In this document: in pieces, positions 59,855 through 64,000 of the stretch | Layout: each line of letters starts with the position of its first letter | Position numbering within the stretch: the first letter of the stretch is position 1 | From: DATFKA01 sp035268885 | GTDB taxonomy: Bacteria > Bacteroidota > Bacteroidia > Chitinophagales > Saprospiraceae | Direction of reading: 5' to 3' | Assembly: GCA_035268885.1 (NCBI GenBank) | Contig: DATFKA010000115.1 | Location: forward strand, 9,047-73,046 | DNA: 64,000 bases | The notes under the pieces: generated by a model | What the model saw: only the letters and a program-made list of their open reading frames with translations | What the model was told of the DNA's origin: nothing | Databases searched by the model: none | Made by a program: the position numbers and the translations under genes

Positions 59855-61135
59855 TTAATCTGCTAATGGTATAGTGATATAAAAGGTGGACCCTTCTCCC
59901 TGTGTGCTTTCAAAGCTAATTTGTCCTTTAAGGAGGTCAAGATAGCGTTTTACAATGTTAAGGCCAAGTCCTGTGCCTTGAATGTTTTCTACATTATGGG
60001 CTCTGAAAAAGCGGGTGAACAGATGTTGCTGTTCTTCCTGAGGGATGCCTATCCCGTAGTCCCGGATCGAGATATTTAGTTTTTGTTCTACTTTGTTCAC
60101 CCCAAAATCAATAGGCTTTTCAGAGTATTTTATGGCATTACTAAGCAGATTGTAAAGAATATTTTTCAGCATTTTTTTATCGAGTGTAATCTCGACACCT
60201 GGTAAATTTTTATTCAGCCGAATGTGCTGATTCGCTTTGAGCATCCCTTGCAGGTCTTCGACGATTTCTGCACAGAATTCGCCCAGATCGAAGCGCGATT
60301 CTTTGGGCTGTACTTTACCCTCTTCCAGCTTGCTAAGGGACAGGAAGTCGTTGAGGACACCGGTGAGGTTACTGACGGCAGATTTAATTCGGTTGGTATG
60401 GCGCTCTCGTTTATTTTGCTGGATTTCTTCTTTATAGGCTTCAATGAGATCGGCCGAAGACAGTATCGTACTTAGTGGGGTGCGGAATTCGTGAGAAGCC
60501 ATGGAGACGAAGCGGCTTTTCAGGCGGTTGAGTTCTCTTTCTTTTTCGTAAGCTTTGCGCAGCTGGCGCTCTTTTTCCCGAATGGATTCTTCCGCGAGTG
60601 CACGTTCCTCTACCTCATATTCTAATTGCTTGTTGGTCTTGAGTAGCTTGTTGATGGCCAGGGCTAGTTCTTCGGTGCGGTCCGCAACCCGTTGCTCCAA
60701 TTCGGTATTGAGTTTCTTAATTTCGGCTTCGTATTCCTTTTCTTTAGTGAGATCGTGGAGTATCCCCGTGAATGCTCGATGTTCTCCGTAATCGACTTCG
60801 CTAATACTCAGGCGTAGCGGGAATCTGGTACCGTTTTTCTTCTGTCCGATTACCTCCCGGCCAATACCAATAATTTTTGCTTCTCCCGTCCTCAGGTAGT
60901 TCCGAATGTAGCTATCGTGCTCCTGTTTGCGGGGGGCAGGCATGAGCATAGACACATTTTGTCCCGTCATTTCGTTAGTCGAATACCCAAAGAGATCAGC
61001 TGCGGCCTGATTTACCAACTCCATCGTACCACGTTCGTTGATCAGGATGATACCATCCGTAGCGGTACGAATGACGGCTTCCAGGCGAGCGGCGGCTTTG
61101 GCATTAGGGTTGCTGTTGTTGCTAATTGAATCCAA
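59855..61135 (-). CDS. FixL-like PAS histidine kinase
   Basis: 426 residues, cytoplasmic (no transmembrane segment). PAS domain (about 14-130) with the FixL heme-pocket pattern: H73 in EHDSYIRNY (axial-ligand position) and R93 in IIGIGREVIGQKKNGT (ligand-sensing Arg position), then FTGILHDLT. Long coiled coil (about 130-205), HisKA with H215 (SMASHEFRTPLSTI), HATPase with N box (NILYNLLSNAIKYS), DYGIGIP and GTGLGLNI. Heme and oxygen sensing are inferred from these residues, not shown. First gene of an operon with the Crp-output regulator. Confidence 0.9.
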   Translation of the reverse strand: MDSISNNSNPNAKAAARLEAVIRTATDGIILINERGTMELVNQAAADLFGYSTNEMTGQNVSMLMPAPRKQEHDSYIRNYLRTGEAKIIGIGREVIGQKKNGTRFPLRLSISEVDYGEHRAFTGILHDLTKEKEYEAEIKKLNTELEQRVADRTEELALAINKLLKTNKQLEYEVEERALAEESIREKERQLRKAYEKERELNRLKSRFVSMASHEFRTPLSTILSSADLIEAYKEEIQQNKRERHTNRIKSAVSNLTGVLNDFLSLSKLEEGKVQPKESRFDLGEFCAEIVEDLQGMLKANQHIRLNKNLPGVEITLDKKMLKNILYNLLSNAIKYSEKPIDFGVNKVEQKLNISIRDYGIGIPQEEQQHLFTRFFRAHNVENIQGTGLGLNIVKRYLDLLKGQISFESTQGEGSTFYITIPLAD

Positions 61136-61254
61136 TGCTAATGTTTTGTCCTAAATTAAGCATTTTTTAAAGTATTTAAAAAACTTCACAGCATAAATAA
61201 CGCTGAAAATATTCAAAGAAAACCCTGCATAACAAGAATTATCAAGGGGTAGGG

Positions 61255-61268
61255 GTGATAAAAGTCAT
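61255..61268. promoter_or_regulatory. FNR/FixK-type box between kinase and thioredoxin-like gene
   Basis: G-TGAT-AAAA-GTCA-T keeps the TGA(T/C)...(A/G)TCA core of TTGAY-N4-RTCAA, with the outer pair replaced (8 of 10 arm positions). It lies in the divergent gap, about 120 bp from both start codons (61135 and 61383). Confidence 0.38.
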
Positions 61269-61382
61269 CTTTGGGGAGCCAGAATTAAAAGATCTTGCCA
61301 ATGATTGTAAGTTTAATAACTTCATAAGCAAGAACAACACAAAGGAAACATTAGCGGCCCAATTTTTTTAAAAAACTACAAA

Positions 61383-61670
61383 ATGACCAATAGTCTAAAA
61401 ATAGAACCAAGGATGATACGGCTGGAGTTGCTGGGCATTGGCTCAAAGCGATATTTGGCGCTATTGAATGCTCTCCGCTCGGTCTTACAGCGGATGAATC
61501 TGGACATTCCGATCAATGAAGTGAAAGAAATCGATAAGATTCTGACCTACGATATTATCGGAATCCCCGCTTTGTGTGTTAATGGTGAGTTCCTTTATCA
61601 AAGTGACGTCCCTAGCGAGGAAGAGCTCGAGTTGGCCTTTCAGCAAATTCTGCAACACAAACATCATTAA
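61383..61670 (+). CDS. Thioredoxin-like protein lacking the CxxC motif
   Basis: 95 residues. Fold markers of the small 'redox-active disulfide' thioredoxin-like_3 family: LELLGIGSKRYLALLNAL at the site where the family has LG-x-GC-x-x-C, cis-Pro loop IIGIPALCVNGEFLY, and a C-terminal helix. The active-site cysteines are replaced (GIGSKRY), so disulfide chemistry is unlikely; C569-type chemistry is also absent apart from one Cys after the cis-Pro. A binding or signalling role is possible. First gene after the FNR-type box, upstream of uspA. Confidence 0.72.
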   Translation: MTNSLKIEPRMIRLELLGIGSKRYLALLNALRSVLQRMNLDIPINEVKEIDKILTYDIIGIPALCVNGEFLYQSDVPSEEELELAFQQILQHKHH

Positions 61671-61744
61671 TCCATCCATTCACTTGTCTTCCCCAAAGCA
61701 TTTGCCTACCTTATAGGTACGCTTTATAAACTGATTTGGAGACG

Positions 61745-62563
61745 ATGAATAAAAAAATTCTTCTTCCTAGCGACTTTTCTGATGAAGCCCTGGCTTCGGC
61801 CCTCTACGCCGCGCATTTAAGTAAAGCCTTAAAAATGCCAATTGATATTGTGCACGTGGCGGAAGTAGTTGGCGGCGGCGGCATTTACCAGGAAGGCAGT
61901 AAGTTGGTACAAAACAAATTGCGTAAGCAACTCTTTGAGCTTTCGCAAAAAATGGAGGCTGTCGTGGGCGGTGATTTGGAGTTTGATACCTTATTATTAC
62001 ACGGTACGACCACTTCTGCTTTGAGTAATTTGGCCAGTGACTACGCTTTTGTTATTATGAGTGCTAAAGGAGAAGCCGATTTGGATCGCTTCTTTCTGGG
62101 TAGCACTACCAAACATATGGTGCAACAAAACATTGTACCCGTCCTGATTATCCCACCTCGATATAAGTTTTCTACCATTCAGAAGATTGTCTGGGCATTG
62201 GACGATGAACACATAGACACTTCCAAACAGATTCACCCCCTTCCACAGATCGCAAGGGCGTTTAACGCTCGCCTGGAAATCTTCCACCACGATGAGGGAG
62301 AGGGAGACGAAGGCCTGCGAGTGGATTTGGCTATCTTTTTGGATAATCTGGATTATTCCCTGCATTACGATTTTTCTCCAGGACAAATCACGGAGGTGAT
62401 TCTCGACTTTGCGGAAAGCGAAGCCGCAGACCTGATCTGCATGATTCATCACAAGCGGCCCTTATTATTGCAGCTTTTCCATCCTAGCAAAACCATTACT
62501 AGCATCTCTAAAAGCAAGCGCCCTTTGCTTATCCTTCCCGAAAAAGAAGAAAAAAATAATTAG
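61745..62563 (+). CDS. Tandem universal stress protein (UspA family)
   Basis: 272 residues from ATG 61745; a TTG nine bases upstream is rejected. Two Usp domains: the first (about 1-140, ILLPSDFSDEALASALYA, and the ATP-loop type segment MSAKGEADLDRFFLGSTTKHM) and a more divergent second (about 145-270, IVWALDDEHIDTS, ending KSKRPLLILP). ATP-binding loop GxxGx9GSxT-like is recognisable only in the first. Tandem Usp proteins are typical members of low-oxygen regulons. Confidence 0.9.
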   Translation: MNKKILLPSDFSDEALASALYAAHLSKALKMPIDIVHVAEVVGGGGIYQEGSKLVQNKLRKQLFELSQKMEAVVGGDLEFDTLLLHGTTTSALSNLASDYAFVIMSAKGEADLDRFFLGSTTKHMVQQNIVPVLIIPPRYKFSTIQKIVWALDDEHIDTSKQIHPLPQIARAFNARLEIFHHDEGEGDEGLRVDLAIFLDNLDYSLHYDFSPGQITEVILDFAESEAADLICMIHHKRPLLLQLFHPSKTITSISKSKRPLLILPEKEEKNN

Positions 62564-62592
62564 TGCCCAGCGGAGCACAAGGAACGCCGGTT

Positions 62593-62606
62593 TTGATAAA
62601 AATCAA
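62593..62606 (+). promoter_or_regulatory. FNR/FixK box, perfect consensus
   Basis: TTGAT-AAAA-ATCAA, an exact match to the FNR consensus TTGAT-N4-ATCAA, in the 140-bp gap between uspA and the first CBS gene. Also a perfect palindrome in its arms. Confidence 0.62.
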
Positions 62607-62614
62607 TTCCGGCG

Positions 62615-62658
62615 TTGATCTTGATCACTTTGACCGGGTGTAAGTATCCCTAGTTTTA
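62615..62658 (+). promoter_or_regulatory. Second FNR box and -7 element of the CBS genes
   Basis: TTGAT-CTTG-ATCAC (62615-62628, nine of ten arm positions) is followed 22 bp later by TAGTTTTA (62651-62658, one mismatch to TAnnTTTG). The box centre is 33 bp upstream of the -7 centre, close to the -41.5 class II position, and there is no -33 TTG. ATG follows at 62704. Confidence 0.55.
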
Positions 62659-62703
62659 CTGTAGAGAAAGAACAACAGTATTATAACCTTTAAAATTTTT
62701 GCT

Positions 62704-63159
62704 ATGGATACGAATAGACCAGTAAAAGATATTATGACCAAAAACTTGGTTACTGTATATTCCTCAGCTACCGCCAAGGAAGTTAAGAGTATTTTTAATA
62801 AATATAGTTTCCATCATTTACCCGTCATTGATCGAGGAGGAAAGTTACTCGGAATTATCAGTAAGGAGGACTTCTCTAAAATAGCCTACGTGCTATCTAT
62901 GAATACAAGTGGTAAGACCTTCTCCGCTTTAAAGTACCAAAGCCTCGAGGCTAGTGACTTTATGACTAAATATCCTTTGAGCCTTGACCCCGATGATACC
63001 GTGGGACTGGCAGCTGATATTTTCATGGCCAACAAGTTCCATGCACTACCCATCGTAGAGGATGACGAACTCTTAGGTCTGGTAACTACCCATGATTTGC
63101 TCATGTATAGTTTTGCTTCTCCCATTCAGTCAACGGCGGAAGAAACCTATGAAGAATAA
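62704..63159 (+). CDS. Tandem CBS-domain protein 1
   Basis: 151 residues made of two CBS domains (about 8-65: VKDIMTKNLVTVYSSATAKEV, HHLPVIDRGGKLLGIIS; about 85-145: ASDFMTKYPLSLDPDDTVGLA, HALPIVEDDELLGLVT), a Bateman module. Stand-alone CBS pairs bind adenosine nucleotides and report energy state. Paralogue of the next gene, which begins 11 bp downstream; the two FNR-type boxes lie upstream of this gene. Confidence 0.93.
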   Translation: MDTNRPVKDIMTKNLVTVYSSATAKEVKSIFNKYSFHHLPVIDRGGKLLGIISKEDFSKIAYVLSMNTSGKTFSALKYQSLEASDFMTKYPLSLDPDDTVGLAADIFMANKFHALPIVEDDELLGLVTTHDLLMYSFASPIQSTAEETYEE

Positions 63160-63170
63160 AAAATAGACTT

Positions 63171-63611
63171 ATGGATCGGAATACACCTATCAAGAAAATT
63201 ATGACCAGGGAGGTGACTAGTATCCGACCTACGGATACGATGGATAAGGTAGACCGTATTTTTAATACGGCCGATATCCATCATCTCCCCGTCATTAGCG
63301 AAGAAAGGGTTATCATGGGGATTATCAGTAAGTCGGATTACTACAAAATTCTGCATGGCTTCACCTTATTTAAAGCGCCTGTCAGCAAAACCTACAATGA
63401 GGCCGTCCTGCGGTCGCTCCTGGCCAAAGAGGTCATGACCCAACAGGTAGCGACCCTGAGTCCGGACGATACGGTTTCCGTCGCGGCGGATTATTTCAGG
63501 GAAAATCGCTTTCACGCCATCCCCATCGTTAATGAAGAGCGTAAACTGGTCGGTATTCTAAGTACCTACGATTTGATCAATAGTATGTTTACGGTCGTGA
63601 AGACAGAATAG
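63171..63611 (+). CDS. Tandem CBS-domain protein 2
   Basis: 146 residues, a second Bateman module with the same order of motifs as the preceding gene (IKKIMTREVTSI, HHLPVISEERVIMGIIS, AKEVMTQQVATLSPDDTVSVA, HAIPIVNEERKLVGILS). A tandem duplication, now clearly diverged. Same operon. Confidence 0.93.
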   Translation: MDRNTPIKKIMTREVTSIRPTDTMDKVDRIFNTADIHHLPVISEERVIMGIISKSDYYKILHGFTLFKAPVSKTYNEAVLRSLLAKEVMTQQVATLSPDDTVSVAADYFRENRFHAIPIVNEERKLVGILSTYDLINSMFTVVKTE

Positions 63612-63621
63612 AAACCTTTAT

Positions 63622-63645
63622 CGTAGATGGTCATGATCGTCTACG
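63622..63645 (+). terminator. Hairpin after the CBS genes
   Basis: CGTAGATG pairs with CGTCTACG (one G-U pair) across an 8-nt loop, 10 bp past the stop. No T-run follows, so termination is uncertain. Two 11-bp direct repeats TATAAGGTGTA (63648-63658 and 63674-63684) follow. Confidence 0.4.
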
Positions 63646-63762
63646 CTTATAAGGTGTAGATTCTATCCTATTATATAAGGTGTACTTTTTGGGCTAGGGG
63701 TTTTCCACCGTTTATCAACAATGGCCTGTTAGCTTTTTTTATCGTTTAATTCAAAAAAGAGC

Positions 63763-63793
63763 TTGCAATTCCTATAAATCCGTTTTACCTTTG
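63763..63793 (+). promoter_or_regulatory. Strong promoter P1 at the window end
   Basis: GCTTGCA with TTG at 63763-63765 (here read from G-C-T-T-G), 20 bp, then TACCTTTG (63786-63793). Perfect -7 element. No coding gene clearly follows within the window. Confidence 0.7.
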
Positions 63794-63797
63794 TATT

Positions 63798-63828
63798 CCG
63801 TCCTTAAACGAAAGGTACGGATTTTTTT
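63798..63828 (+). terminator. Terminator-like hairpin immediately after P1
   Basis: CCGTCCTT pairs with AAGG-T-ACGG (one bulged T) and is followed by A and seven Ts (63822-63828). It begins at about the predicted start site of P1, so it could be a leader attenuator or give a transcript of about 30 nt. Confidence 0.6.
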
Positions 63829-63892
63829 CCTCAGGAAGTTTCGGCTTTCTATGAGTGAGAAAGAAAAAAAGATTAAAAAAAGTAAAAAGGGC

Positions 63893-63923
63893 TTGCATGG
63901 TAAGAATAGAAGTTATACTTTTG
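63893..63923 (+). promoter_or_regulatory. Strong promoter P2, tandem with P1
   Basis: GGGCTTGCA with TTG (63893-63895), 20 bp, then TACTTTTG (63916-63923). Spacing and the CTTGCA context equal those of P1. A-rich sequence before each element and again at 63975-64000 suggests a third copy beyond the edge. Layout typical of Bacteroidota rRNA leaders. Confidence 0.62.
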
Positions 63924-64000
63924 CAATCGCTTTTGAAAAGGCGGAGATAATTGAGGAGAGTGGCGCTGCGAAAAGATCAAAAAAGTTTGATAAAAAAGCG

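Noticed and set aside
63702..63720. Possible second DnaA-box site (TTTTCCACC and TTATCAACA)
   Set aside because: Only one good box and one mismatch; far weaker than the 20.16-20.25 kb cluster and expected occasionally by chance.
63851..64000. Open frame from ATG 63851, MSEKEKKIKKSKKG onward, to the window edge
   Set aside because: It overlaps promoter P2 and its -33 element, is Lys-biased because the DNA is A-rich, and has no family resemblance; a leader region is a better reading. More downstream sequence could change this.
1..64000. CRISPR arrays, complete insertion sequences, prophage genes, known riboswitches
   Set aside because: Looked for regular repeat-spacer patterns, transposase motifs, phage structural genes and riboswitch cores; none seen.

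Overview
This window comes from a chromosome of the phylum Bacteroidota, most likely a Saprospiria-type (Lewinella/Haliscomenobacter-like) bacterium. The evidence is the Bacteroidota promoter signature (TTG, about 20 bp, then TAnnTTTG) before many genes, a type IX secretion C-terminal sorting domain, an ECF sigma/FecR/TonB-receptor operon with a DUF4974-type anti-sigma factor, DUF6089 and DUF5916 outer-membrane proteins, the Bacteroidota form of LptE, and many short Cys-anchored lipoproteins. Most of the window is ordinary, intermediate-GC chromosomal sequence. One visibly AT-richer accessory patch lies at about 46.9-50.3 kb.

Layout. 0-6 kb: end of a DUF2237 gene, an M48 lipoprotein protease, MurQ, a GH113-like glycosidase, a decayed adenylate cyclase, a di-heme cytochrome c and an FAH-family enzyme, then tRNA-Leu(UAA). 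6-13.5 kb: a giant T9SS-secreted protein, an FtsX/LolE-type permease and small envelope proteins. 13.6-18.4 kb: an ECF sigma - metallopeptidase lipoprotein - FecR - TonB receptor operon. 18.4-25.6 kb: a zinc-protease-like membrane protein, CorA, a DnaA-box cluster (candidate oriC), an OmpA/TSP3 protein, a sirtuin and Nnr. 25.6-29.5 kb: the miaB - sigma54 activator - lptE operon, rpsU and tRNA-Gly(GCC). 29.8-45 kb: DPE2-type glucanotransferase, acyl-CoA dehydrogenase, Fmt, DUF5916 protein, BaiN-like flavoprotein, a kinase-like protein, acetyl-CoA synthetase and a DUF4212/VC_2705-type symporter. 45-50.4 kb: a MoxR-type ATPase, a frameshifted RHS toxin remnant with an intact candidate immunity gene, and a Crp-family regulator with an Lnt-like acyltransferase. 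50.8-56.3 kb: pheT - coiled-coil protein - zapA - rny, and tatA. 56.5-58.6 kb: a four-step minus-strand run of small metabolic genes. 58.8-63.6 kb: a signalling and stress cluster. The window ends in tandem strong promoters that look like the leader of an rRNA or other stable-RNA operon.

Main points of interest. (1) The 58.8-63.6 kb cluster encodes a PAS histidine kinase with the FixL heme-pocket signature, a response regulator whose output is a Crp/Fnr DNA-binding domain (a FixJ receiver and FixK output in one protein), a thioredoxin-like protein without its cysteines, a tandem UspA protein and two CBS proteins. FNR/FixK-type boxes (TTGAT-N4-ATCAA and close variants) sit in its intergenic gaps, and another lies before the acetate-type symporter. 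Together these suggest a low-oxygen regulon. (2) A family of intergenic elements with TGAAGTTGTTTAA termini occurs five times, built from exchangeable left and right modules; two copies bracket the accessory patch. (3) A DnaA-box cluster at 20.16-20.25 kb is a candidate replication origin. (4) Decayed genes (adenylate cyclase, RHS toxin) and several structured intergenic RNA candidates are described individually.
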